Source: Lenzites betulinus (Eukaryota > Basidiomycota > Agaricomycetes > Polyporales > Polyporaceae). From it: a DNA stretch of 64,000 nt. The position numbers and the translations under genes are program-made. A model generated the notes under the pieces. That model had not been told where the DNA came from. It made no database searches and worked only from the letters and a program-made list of their open reading frames with translations. Positions 36,185 to 46,632 of the stretch are shown here, in pieces; position 1 is the stretch's first letter, and every line of letters starts with the position of its first letter. The stretch lies in assembly GCA_022264855.1 (NCBI GenBank), contig JABYQU010000012.1, forward strand, positions 682,001 through 746,000. The letters run 5' to 3'.

Positions 36185-36385
36185 AATCCGATGAATATTC
36201 CAACAAACGTGTTGTACGCCACCCCGCTATTCATTCACCGTGGCCAAGAGATGTCAGCGGCCCGACGGAGGCTGACCGGCGGGGCCGCCACCCTCTTAGC
36301 TTACCTACCGATTTCCCGAGGGGCGGTACATCGTCAACCTCATAGTCGTGTCAAGCACATATGGGGATACAATTGAGGCGAAGCG
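36185..36385 (-). repeat. Truncated remnant of the composite repeat (copy E)
   Basis: On the minus strand, after the F-box copy 2 stop and its 3' flank, the sequence reads CGCCTCAAT, GAGGTTGACGATG, then GGTCAGCCTCC...GCTGACATC and a decayed TATA-like GAATGAATAGCGGGG. This matches the first 170 bp of copy A downstream of F-box copy 1, and homology stops there. It shows that the inverted duplication carried the F-box gene together with the head of this repeat. Confidence 0.65.
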
Positions 36386-36532
36386 GAATAGCAGACTTCT
36401 ACACGCAGGATTGATCATTCAATAGTACAAAGTGGCACATATAGAGATGTATACTTCGGTCATGGGCTGACTGGTGGGAATAGGGGAAAGCAGGGATGCT
36501 CTGAGTGGGGAAACCAGTCTCGTAGAATGCTA

Positions 36533-37621
36533 TCATGCATAACCGAGGTACAGTCTGGAGATACGACACACATTGCATGATGGCTCTAGGGCATTGGCGA
36601 ATTCCTCGGTATAGTAAAGGAAGTGCACCTCTACACTGTATACAACGCGACCGTGTTTTTTGGTGTACGCCCACAATTGGTCGATGGTGCATGTAGCAGA
36701 CGGTAAGGTGCACCCATCACGCATGTAAGCCCGAGCGCTGATTGTGTGCGCTGAGGGCGGGACCTCCCAGCTCGGAGAGCGTGGCCAAACGCACGCGCAT
36801 TTCACCGTCGAGTCCTTGTGCTCAAAGATGATCTGATGGGCCTCCTGTAATGTCGCTCCTCTTGCCATGGTTTGTTTCAAAAGGTTGGAGAAGAACTCAT
36901 CCGACTGGAGAGTGATACGGATCTTGCATATGGACATTGAGGGCATGATTGCCTCCTGTGCTCGCACAATCCCATATAGAGTCTCTGCGGTGAGTTTGTC
37001 GCCGGCTCGCATCGTGTCGCGATACGTCCACGTTCGGCGTAGGGCTCGTGGATCGGAGTCCATACGGAGTGTCGCGAGCATTCGCTCGATCATGGTGGGG
37101 AATGGGAGGGAGGTAACAGGCCTGATGTGCTCAACACATTGATCGCGTCCGTTGGGTGGGAGTATCCCCCAGTTTGTATTCGTATTGTTCATGAGTGCGC
37201 TCCAGTCAGTACCAGCAACATTCGCGGGAGGGCGGTGGGATCCGACTTCGGTAAGCTCTAGGATTTCGGCGTTGAACCATGCTGGACTAGCAAAGGTTGA
37301 GTTAATTTTACCGAAGACTGAGATGACACGGCAGGATTTGAGAGAGCCCTCCGGGAGGTGGTCAAGCCATTTATAGAGGGAAATTATATGATCAGGAGTG
37401 CAGTGTAGGACGGTCACATGCTGGACGTGCGTGCGTAGATGGGGGTGCACGAGTAAGGTTCTGGAGAGAACATGGGAGGAGGGCGAGGTAGAATGCAGGA
37501 AGACAGAGTTGTAAGCGGCGTGTGTGGCGTTATGGTGCCAGCGGACACAGACGAGGGCGGCGCGGGCGGCGTCCTTGGGATCGAGGTAAGAGAAGATCTC
37601 GTAGAGAACATCATCGTTCAA
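36533..37621 (-). CDS. F-box protein, copy 2 of an inverted pair
   Basis: The main open frame encodes the same protein as copy 1 at 22935-24152: F-box NDDVLYEIFSYLDP and AARAALVCVRWH, then colinear matches to SRLYLGYA at the stop near 36533. There is no in-frame ATG ahead of the F-box. Upstream, a conserved coding-looking segment at about 37690-37787 (GKPAG, VPP, FYSEV, LETVLL) probably is a separate first exon, with an acceptor near 37650. The frame is open throughout the core, so the copy may be functional. Divergence between the copies is mostly substitutions plus a few codon indels around the TDWSALMNN segment. Confidence 0.75.
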   Translation of the reverse strand: MNDDVLYEIFSYLDPKDAARAALVCVRWHHNATHAAYNSVFLHSTSPSSHVLSRTLLVHPHLRTHVQHVTVLHCTPDHIISLYKWLDHLPEGSLKSCRVISVFGKINSTFASPAWFNAEILELTEVGSHRPPANVAGTDWSALMNNTNTNWGILPPNGRDQCVEHIRPVTSLPFPTMIERMLATLRMDSDPRALRRTWTYRDTMRAGDKLTAETLYGIVRAQEAIMPSMSICKIRITLQSDEFFSNLLKQTMARGATLQEAHQIIFEHKDSTVKCACVWPRSPSWEVPPSAHTISARAYMRDGCTLPSATCTIDQLWAYTKKHGRVVYSVEVHFLYYTEEFANALEPSCNVCRISRLYLGYA

Positions 37622-37787
37622 GCAGGAGATGGGTGACAGCCTGTGGAATCGACGTTTTATGAGCCTGCATTATGGATAGAACATGGTTTAGCAGCACGGT
37701 CTCGAGATAGATAGTGAGAACCTCACTGTAGAATAATGGTGGCACATCGCCGGCCGGCTTTCCATTTCCAACGCGACAGTAGTCGTA

Positions 37788-38639
37788 TCATCTTGGGATT
37801 CAAATATTCAGTAGCGCCAACAATCTGTCTGTAACATCTATCAGCTTTGAGGACGCTTCCAATCAAACATATGAAGGAATAAACACGACTGATCAAAGGA
37901 TATAAGTTACTAAACACAATCCAATTTTTTTGAAGTTGGTGGGTTGAGCCCACGGTAATCGTCGCTCACATAGGCTTGACAAGAAAGCAGGGCATGATCT
38001 TTACTCACTGAGTGTGCACTGTGTACAGTGTAGTAGGAACGCGCACTTGGAGCAGTAAGTGGCGTCCATGATACTCTTATATATGATGCACCGAATTTAA
38101 ATGAGCGCCACTGTGCGTGGGAATAGAGTGACTCGTGCCTGTCACACTATACGTAGCGGCGGCCGCGCCGAAATAGCGCGCCACCAGTGTCTTCGAGTGA
38201 ACGGTCATTAGGGGTGCTCAATTCTGGCCGGCCACGGACACTTGCTTGGGGTTAATTGCGCATATCGCCCAACTGGCCTCCCAGAGACATCTGGTAGCTC
38301 TCGCTCCTTATAGTGAATGTCGACACCAGGGACACTTAATGCCAAACATGTCACCAATATAAGTACTGTGGGTAACGACGCTATTCCTTTATTCTAGACT
38401 GTTGGCTCGAACGACGTCGCCTCGGAAGTAACTGATAGGTATGTTTTCTCATCCATATATATTATTGTTTTGTCGCTCTGGATGCTCTCGGCGGCCGACT
38501 CGAGGCAACGGTCTTCTGGCAGCACACCCACACAACGGCCTAAAAGTTCCAGTAGTTCCAAAGCTTCAGCACAGCAAGTGATTATATAGTCCTAGATGAT
38601 CGACGGCACTGTTGTTCGGTTGCCGCACACTACTCGCAA
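37788..38639. other. Intergenic, AT-richer, no gene recognised
   Basis: About 850 bp between F-box copy 2 and repeat copy C. It is less GC-rich than its surroundings. No domain-bearing frame was found on either strand. Confidence 0.5.
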
Positions 38640-39600
38640 GCAAGTAAGCCGAGCAAGGCTGACAGGGTCAGCCTCCCGCTGACATATGCCGGGGAATAAA
38701 AAGCGGGTCGGGACGTGCTCTCTCCCCATTCCCCTCTTCCTTTCCTTCTCCCATCTCCGGTACGTTTCCTCTTCCCTTTCCCCCTTTCCATATGCTGATG
38801 TCTTCGATGTTTCTACCCTGTCGACGCGATATTCGAGCCCGAAGACACCCGCCAGCCGCCGACCCTCGCCATCGCCCGATGGACAAGTTCGACTTCGACC
38901 CGACCTCGACTTCGACCCGACCCGACCTCGACCCGACCCGACCTCGACTTCGCCTCGCGACATCAACCTCGACCGACAGTCCGCCGCCTCGCCTCAAGAC
39001 ATCCTCAAGAACCGCAAGGTCTGTCCGTCTCCCGCAGGTTTGGGTTCTGTTTCGCTTTGCGGCCCGCGGGTCGGAGCCGGGACCCGGGACTGGATCCCGT
39101 AGCAAGCCGTCCCGCCGCCTTGAAGGTCAGCCGCTCGTTTCTCCGTCGGTTTTGGTGGTGTGGAGGCATGGGGACCCGGGGCTGGACCTCGTAGCAAGCC
39201 GTCCCGCCGCACGCAAGGTCAGTGCTCGTTTCTCCGTCTGCAGGCCGGAGTCAGGACCCGGGACTAGATCTCGTAGCAAGCCGTCCCGCCCGCCGCCCCC
39301 AGGTCCGTCCCTCGTTTCTCTGTTCCGTCGTTCTCGGTGGTGTGGAGGTATAGGGACCCGGGGCTGGACCCCGTAGCAAGCCGTCCGCTGCCACACACAA
39401 GGTGCGTCCCGAGGGAGGGACATTGTCCTGGCGCATACCTTTTCGTGGTCCTCGGGATAAGTACCTGCCTGTGCGTTGCTCTTCGGGGCGGCACGCGGGT
39501 GGGGAAACCAAAATGCGCGCAAGGCAGGTCTTTCGTTTTGTTTGAGAACGCGCCGTATGTGTACTGTGGCGTCGTAGAATTAGTATGTCAGCCCTCGGTG
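38640..39600 (+). repeat. Composite dispersed repeat, copy C (four-unit array)
   Basis: It begins near ctgacagggtcagcctcc. The inverted repeat gtcagc-ctccc-gctgac is followed by ggggaataaaaagcggg, a pyrimidine-rich leader and a donor-like ccggtacgtttcc. There is no minisatellite, only one gggttctgttt. The array has four GC-rich units in alpha-beta-alpha-beta order (about 39056-39405), each carrying gacccggg and gtagcaagccgtcc. The tail ends with gcaaggcaggtctttc. Weak similarity to copy D continues to about 39600 (atgtcagccc). Confidence 0.8.
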
Positions 39601-40883
39601 ATATCATACACTGGATATCCGTCATTAAAACATCACGCCCCAGGCACACTAGTCGGGCGAATACTACGACTGCCATATACGGACTAGCACTATACGCCCG
39701 GAACGCCACTACTTGGCGGGGGCCCGGGGTTGGGGTGACTTCCGATGGATTCAGAAAGTGACTAGTGATGTGCACAGTGTTGTATATCAGCGAGACGAAA
39801 GACATGACACTCCCCTACAAACGGTCATCTAGCGTTATTGCATCCCCTGTAATCAATCGCACAGCCGACGGCTTCACGGCTTGGATGAGGCTCTGAAGAG
39901 CGACGGGTGCATGGAAGCTGGATGGGTTCTCCGCTTGTGCGCCGGTACGACCCTTCGGAGTTCGAGAAGGGGTGGTGCGCGGTGGTGCCTTATTATATGC
40001 AGAGGTCGCCACGACGGGCGCGTCCCTGGGGCGCGGTACCGAATCGATCCTTCTCGGAATCAATTCTCACACACAGTCGGAAGCTTTCGTGCTGTGAATT
40101 GCGCCAACAATTGATTGCCAGAGGGATCATGGAAGGCCGATGATGTCGATAAAAGTACGCACTGAGCAAGGTCGCGAGCGAGAAGGCAGTTGAACACGGA
40201 CATGGACACTACCAAGTGCGGTAGATAGAGCTTGTAGATGGGCTGCTCACCGAGGCGCAGACGATGAAACTAAGATAGAGCTATCACCTCTTTGTCACGC
40301 ACATGTGTGCGCCCATGTGGTGCGTGCTTGAGAGCAAGGTACGATCCCGGAGTAAGGGAGGTCATACGGTCCGAGGCGATCGGACCGCTCGGGATGGCTG
40401 TTGGATCCCATGGGCGACGCACAGGACGTGTTCGTGCGTTAATGAGGTGTGGCAGGCGGCGAATGCAGGCGATGCAGGCTGATACAAGTCGTTGGGGAAC
40501 GGAGTGAGACGGAGGAGGGCCGAGCGGAGGCGATCGCGGAAGGAACAGGCACCAGGCACAGCCCGAGCGCACGTCCAGCGTGGCGGACTTGCCCGACGGC
40601 GAGCAGGGAAGACGCTCTGCAGAGGGAGTATGGCCAGGTATCGAGAGGACGGGTACACGTCCAGGGCAGCGGGGAGCGTGGCAGATGAGGGGAGCATTGA
40701 GAATTGCCGGATCGGGGGCGTGTGCCTGGCGGAAGGGCGGGGCGGGGGCGCGCGTCGGATCCCTGATCTCTCTCTTCCTCTCTCCCAACGCTCTCCACCC
40801 GACCCCCGACGCCGACGCCAACGCCGTCCTGGCTGCTCTCCACAGCGCCGGCCTGCTCAAGCCCAGCCTCTTGAGCCACCAGC
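39601..40883. other. Intergenic, upstream of USP deubiquitinase
   Basis: A gap of 1.3 kb. Short frames at 39880-40140 and long antisense frames at 40270-41130 have no domains and overlap the USP promoter and leader. CT-rich sequence at 40770-40800 probably is the USP promoter/leader. Confidence 0.5.
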
Positions 40884-43800
40884 ATGGCCATTGGAAAATG
40901 GATCCCATTCGCCTCCAGCCAGTCCGCCGCAGCCCCCGTCCCCGTCGTCGTCCAGCAGCCCCCCGTGATCGCCCCCGCAGACGCAAAGACCTTCGGCCTC
41001 GAGAACGTGAGTCTCCGCTCTCGTCCCCCACTTCGCTCGCTGACGTCGCCCAGTTCGGGAACACCTGGTGAGTACAATGCCCCCCTTCCGCCGCCCTCTC
41101 CTCTGCTCGCCCTGCACTTCCCCGCAACCATCAACGCTATGCTTCTCTCTTGCTTCGCTCGAACCCGCCAAATAATGCGGCATACACTCCGGCTGGTCTG
41201 TTTGCGCCCAGTGCCCCTCTAGCTGGCCGGCTGCCTGCGTGCTCTCGCACCCGGCGCAGAGTACAAATATTCCCACTACGACAGCCCTGTCACCCCGTTT
41301 CCCTCTCTCGCTGCGGCGTGACATTCCACGCGCTCTCATTGCACGCCGCCAAGCCTTCCTTCCTTACGGCACTGTCCCGTCCACCCCCGTTTGCTGCACA
41401 TGCTGACCGTGTCCTCTCCACAGCTACGCAAACTCCGTCCTCCAAGCCCTCTACTTCTGCGGCCCCTTCCGCGAACTTCTCATCCAGTACCCCGACCCTT
41501 CCGTGCCCGATGTCCCCCTCCATCCTCCACCTCCGCCCGCCCCCGTTCACCCACCGCCTCCGCCTCCAGCCATCAGCCCCCAGACCTCTCGCAAGAAAGG
41601 TGCCCGCGGGATGTCCATCTCAGAACCTGCCCCGAACCCCAATCTCCCTCCCGCATTTCCGATACCACCCTCTCCGCCCACCCTGCTCTCCGCCCTCCGC
41701 TCCCTGTACCTCCACATCAGCCGAAACCCGACCGATAAGGGCACCGTCTCCCCTCGCATTCTAATTGACAAGATCAAGGAGCTTAACGAGCTCTTCCGCG
41801 GCTCTATGCACCAGGACGCCCACGAGTTTCTCAACTTCCTCCTCAACCGGATTATGGAAGAAATGGAGGACGACAGACGCCGCCTCGGCTCGGCGCCGAA
41901 CGGCGTAGCCCCCTCCGGAGACGATCGTAAGCTTCCCGCCTCTGCTATGTATATCCCCGCATTTACGTTCGCCGGCTCACGTCGCCGTTCCAACAGTGTC
42001 CAACTCGATAGCGACGCTTTCCACCGTGCCGGCGCCCTCCACGTCCACGGCGGTGGGCACGTCGTACCACTCGACGATCGTGCACCGCCTGTTCGAGGGC
42101 GTGCTGACGAGCGAGACGCGCTGCCTGACGTGCGAGACCGTGTCGTCGCGCGACGAGTCCTTCATCGACCTCTCGATCGACATCGAGCAGAACTCGAGTG
42201 TGACCGCGTGCCTGCGCCAGTTCAGCGCGAGCGAGATGCTCTGCCAGAAGAACAAGTTCTTCTGCGACTCCTGCTGCGATCTGCAGGAGGCTGAGAAGAG
42301 GTGCGCGCTTCCCTGCCTGCGCACATGCGTGCGCGTGCTCACGGCCGTGGCGGAACGATGCAGAATGAAGATCAAGAAGCTGCCGAACGTGCTCGCGCTT
42401 CATCTGAAACGCTTCAAGTACCAGGAGGACGTGGGCAAGTACATCAAGCTTGCGTACCGCGTCGCGTTTCCGCTCGAGCTCCGGCTATTCAACACCGTGG
42501 ATGATGCAGAAGACCCGGACCGGCTGTACGAGCTCTTCGCGATTGTAGTACACATCGGAACGTAAGTTCTCGTGTCATATGTTTATAACATGCGTATGCT
42601 GACTCTTCCACTCACAGCGGCCCACATCACGGGCACTACGTGACCATCATCAAGGCGCGCGGGACATGGATGCTGTTTGACGACGATACAGTGTCGACCA
42701 TCAAAGAATCCGAAATTCCCAAGTACTTTGGGGATTCCAACAGTGGCTCAGCATATGTACTCTACTACCAGGCCGTCGACCTCGACCTTACCGCCCTCGG
42801 CGTCAAGCCCCAGACGCCGCCTCCGGCCTCCACTACTGATATCGGGTCTGCACCGGGCCACACACTCAGTCTCGCGACCGCCGCCGAGGTGGGCGAGCAT
42901 CTACACGAACACGCCCCCGGCTCTCCGAACCCCGCGATACCTCCCGGCCTCACAGAAGAGCCTGACTCGGACAAGAGCGACTCTCCCATGCCCGGGACGC
43001 CCGCCTCGCATCCCGCCCCTCTATCACCCTCGCACGCGCATACCCCCAAGCTTCCCTCTGCACCCTCACCGCCCTCCCTCGTCCTGTCGATACCCCCCTC
43101 GGGCGCACATTCGCCCCCACCACCCGTACCCGTGCCCATCCCGTCCTCTCCATCCCACACACACACCCTCGGCGGGCTGTTCCACAGTCTGCGGCAATCG
43201 CCGTCCCTCCGCCTGCGCGAGCACCGCAAGAGCGCGCACGAGCCGCCCCCACCCGTGCCGAGCCTACCATACTCGCCCTCAGTGCCCGCGTCATCCTCCG
43301 CCCGCCGCCCGCGCACCGCGCAGTCTACCGCGTCCACCGCAGAGACGAGTCTGCACACGCACGAGGGCGGGTCCGCGTCTGCCTCCGCGTCCGCCGCATC
43401 TGTACCACCCTCGCCCAGCCCGTCGAAGAGCCACGCGTTCCCGAACGGGGGCACGACGCCGACGAAGGACAAGGACAAGGAGCGCGGGCCGGAGCGCAAA
43501 CGCAGCACGTGGGGCAAGTGGAAGAGCGCGCTGCAGGACGCCGCGCCCGCGTCGCCCGTCGTGCCCTCCGCGTCTCTGTCTCTATCTGCGTCTCTATCCG
43601 CGGGGACGGTCGCGGACGAGCCGCCCGCGTCGCCCGCGCACAAGAAGTCCTCCCCGGAGCTCTCGCGCAGCCTGAAGCGCGAGAAGCGCGGGTCGTCGAA
43701 GCTCCCGCCACGCCCGTCGACCGCGAGCGGGCGCATGGCCGCCGAGGAGTCCGCGAACGGGAGCGCGAACGGGGGCGGGAGCACGAGCAGGAGCGGGTCG

Positions 43801-44277
43801 CCCCCGTCGTCGACGGTCATGCCGCCGCTCCCGCCCCTGCCGGCGAGCCCGGCCGTGCCGGACGCGCATGTGCCCGCGACGACGAACGGGACGCACGCGA
43901 AGGGCAAGGACAGGGATAGGGACAGGGACAGGGAGAACGGGGACGCCGCGCCGCCGCCCCTCCCCAGCCCCAGTCCGCAGCCGATCCCGCACGCATCCGC
44001 GCCGCACCTGCACAGGGAGTTCAGCCCGTTCGCGGCGCACGCCGGGCTCGGGTTCTCCACGAGCGCGGGGAGCGTGGGGGACACGCCGGTCGTGCCGCCG
44101 AGCAGCAGCAGCGGGTCATCTTCCGCGGGCGGCAGCGGGGGCGGAGGCGCGGCGGCGAACTGGAAGCGCGCGACGCGCAAGCTGAGCTTCACGGCGCCGA
44201 TGCTGGGGCTCGGGCGGCGCGACCGGGATAAGGACAAGGAGCGGCACAAGGAGCGCGAGAAGGCGTTCGCGCGGTGA
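40884..44277 (+). CDS. Ubiquitin-specific protease of the CreB/Ubp9/USP12-46 group
   Basis: This is a cysteine protease that removes ubiquitin. The ATG at 40884 gives MAIGKWIPF, then [22 protein letters not shown], with the catalytic Cys codon split by the intron 41068-41423. [12 protein letters not shown] follows, then zinc-ribbon cysteines CLTC and [15 protein letters not shown], and the histidine box [13 protein letters not shown] ending with the acidic residue segment FDDDTV. A Pro/Ser-rich insertion of about 45 aa follows the Cys box. After the catalytic domain lies a roughly 480-residue disordered tail rich in Pro, Ser and Ala, with Lys/Arg/Asp repeats at the end. The TGA is at 44275-44277. 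In Aspergillus, CreB acts in carbon catabolite repression; the same role here is only inferred. Confidence 0.9.
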
Positions 44278-44391
44278 GCGCCCCCTGCGCCCCACGCATC
44301 TGTGAAAAGTATCATTGTAAGTACCATGCCGCTGCGCGCGCACGCGTAGACGGACGGATTGACGGACGCGTATACTGTACGCGGTGTTGCA

Positions 44392-44422
<31 letters not shown>

Positions 44423-44814
44423 CGCGCGAGCTTATTGGCGCGTGTGTCTTGCTGCTGCTGCTGCTGCTGCCCCTGTTGCTGTCGCTATCCTCGCTCGTTT
44501 TCGTGTCTTTTTATGACCTTCGCCTTCACCCCTCACTGTGTTTTATTCGCCGTCAGCTGCAGCCTACGCGACCTACTTCGCGCGCGCGCGCACTATCTAC
44601 TACCTAGCTAGCATACCACCACTTTGTATTTGAAGCTGTGAACCGAGATTCGGGTGGGACGCGATGAGGGCGTCCCTGTAATCAGACGTATTGAAGTGTT
44701 CAAGTTCAAATGCTGACTGAGTGTATAATATATATTATGAAGTGGCGCTCGGCTGGTGTCCGGTCTGTAAGAGGCAGCCGTAGTATTCGCTTGCACCGCC
44801 TCACGGGCTGACAT
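44278..44814. other. Intergenic with tgcg and ctg microsatellites
   Basis: A (tgcg)n run lies at about 44397-44425 and a (ctg)n run at 44451-44470. Both are in the 3' flank of the USP gene. No gene is seen. Confidence 0.7.
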
Positions 44815-45935
44815 TGACTGTATTCGACGACAAGTTCCGCGCGACTACGCACACTACACAGTTCGAGAGTGGGAAGGACCTACCTGGAGCGCATTTTGGT
44901 TTCCCCACCCGCGCGCCGCCCCGAGAGGCAGCGCACGAGCAGGTACTTATCCCGAGGACCACGAAAAGGTATGCGCCAGGACAATGTCCCTCCCTCGGGA
45001 CGCACCTTGAGCCACATGGCAGCGGACGGCTTGCTACGGGGTCCGGCCCCGGGTCCCTATACCTCCACACCACCGAGAACGACGGAGAAACGAGAGGCTG
45101 ACCTTTGACGCGGCGGGACGGCTTGCTGCGAGATCCAGTCCCGGGTCCTGGCTCCGACCTGCGGGCCGCGAACGACGGAGAAACAAGCGACCGGCCTTGC
45201 TTGCGGCGGGACGGCTTGCTACGAGGTCCAGCCCCGGGTCCCAATGCCACCACAACACCGAAACCGACGGAGAAACGAGAGGCTGACCTGGTAGGCGGCG
45301 GGACGGCTTGCTACGGGATCCAGTCCCGGGTCCTGGCTCCGACCCGCGGGCCGCAAAACGAAACAGAACCCAAACCTGCGGGAGACGGACGGACCTTGCG
45401 GTGCTTGAGGACGTCTTGAGGCGAGGCGGCGGGCTGTCGGTCGAGGTTGGTGTCGCGAGGCGAAGTCGGGGTCGAGGTCGAGGTCGAAGGCGGCGAGCGA
45501 AGGCGGCGGGCGAAGGCGGCGGGCGAAGGCGGCGGGCGAAGGCGAGCGTCGGTGGGGGTCGGGCTGATGATAAAGGATACGAAGGACATTAGCATACGGT
45601 AAAGGGAAAAAGGAAGAGTAAACGCACCGGACATGGAGGAAGGAAGGAAAGAAGGGAATAGGGAGAGAGCACGTCCCTCCTCGCGTTTTATCCACTCGGA
45701 GATGTCAGTTGGAGGATGACCCTGTCAGCCTCTGGCAGAGTAGCCCGCCAATCGGCGTCCGAGTTCTCTGTGAACGACCAGCCTAGACTTCTGCCAAAGC
45801 GGGACAAGCAGCGTATTGAGGCGAACAAGATCGCCGCCTGGTCAGAATTGTAACCTTCACTCCGTCAATAAACGTTTAAACCACCCAGTTGTGAAGACAA
45901 GATTTCCAGGAGTAAGGCAAGGGCCTGTATCGTCT
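44815..45935 (-). repeat. Composite dispersed repeat, copy D (inverted, four-unit array)
   Basis: On the minus strand the order is the same as in copies A-C. The left arm is shared with copy B (GACGGAGTGAAGG, CCAGGCGGCGATC, TTCGCCTCAAT). The degraded inverted repeat GTCATCCTCCAACTGAC comes next, then TATA-like GATAAAACGCG and a pyrimidine leader. A short GGCGGGCGAAGGC-type tandem repeat follows (plus strand 45485-45545). The alpha-beta-alpha-beta array lies at about 45000-45360 (plus-strand numbering), then the tail ending GGTAGGTCCTTC near 44875. It is the only long copy in reverse orientation. Confidence 0.8.
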
Positions 45936-45990
45936 TGATCACATACAGGTGCAGAGGTCCTGCCAGGACACCTGTGCCCGTATGTGATCA
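45936..45990. repeat. Strong nested hairpin at the outer edge of repeat D
   Basis: Perfect 11 bp arms tgatcacatac (45936-45946) and gtatgtgatca (45980-45990) enclose aggtg/cacct and, in the centre, gtcctg-c-caggac. The whole 55 bp segment can fold into one long stem with small bulges. Confidence 0.85.
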
Positions 45991-46632
45991 GCGAGTTCGC
46001 GCAGAAAAATGATTTGGAATATGGTTGAATGATCGCTGCAGGTGCTCCGCATTTACCCTAAAGCTGGGGGGAGATTAGTGCACCGGAGCGCGTAGCTTTG
46101 CCGTACCGAATGATGCAGGCGATCCTGCTGAGAATATAATCCGTGGGGTCGAAGATCGTTAGTTAGACAAAGGATAGAGGGACAAACGTGCAGAACGGGA
46201 TAGATGTTGGAGAGGGAGATTACGGTGATTTATTAACGCTTTGGGGCTTGCTGTGTGCCAGCCCCGGGGCGATAGCTATTTGGATGTGTCGTCAAAATAT
46301 TCTTGACCCGGCGCGAAGTACAAATGGCCGAGCGTAATCAGGGCTGTCGCAGTGAATGTTGTCAAAACGTACTCGGAGCACTGGAGGAGCTCCGTGCCGG
46401 GCGCCGAGAGCCGGAGAAGGTCATGAGATCTGCAAGATCCGGGCGCTTAGCATCCCCGCACGGCTCGATCGCGTCCCCGCACTCGAGCTCGTCCTCCTCG
46501 ACCTCCTTCTCTCTCTTCTGCCTCTCACTAGCTATCGGAGGATCTCTTTTGGTCAACGTTAAACATAGACTCATTAAGTATCTACTGCTTCGAACAGTCA
46601 CCGCCGCATCAAGACGCGACCGCGCGTTCAAC
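45991..46632. other. Intergenic, upstream of mccA
   Basis: About 640 bp including the mccA leader. No other gene was recognised. Confidence 0.5.

Noticed and set aside
38686..39102. 138-codon plus-strand frame in repeat copy C, with similar frames in A and B
   Set aside because: The predicted peptides change frame and composition between copies, so coding is not conserved.
40270..41134. Long minus-strand frames upstream of the USP gene
   Set aside because: They overlap the USP promoter and first exons, lack motifs and have shadow composition.
42765..44327. 520-codon open frame on the minus strand opposite the USP tail
   Set aside because: It is the mirror of a GC-biased, low-complexity sense tail. 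It has no domain and is antisense to a well-supported gene.
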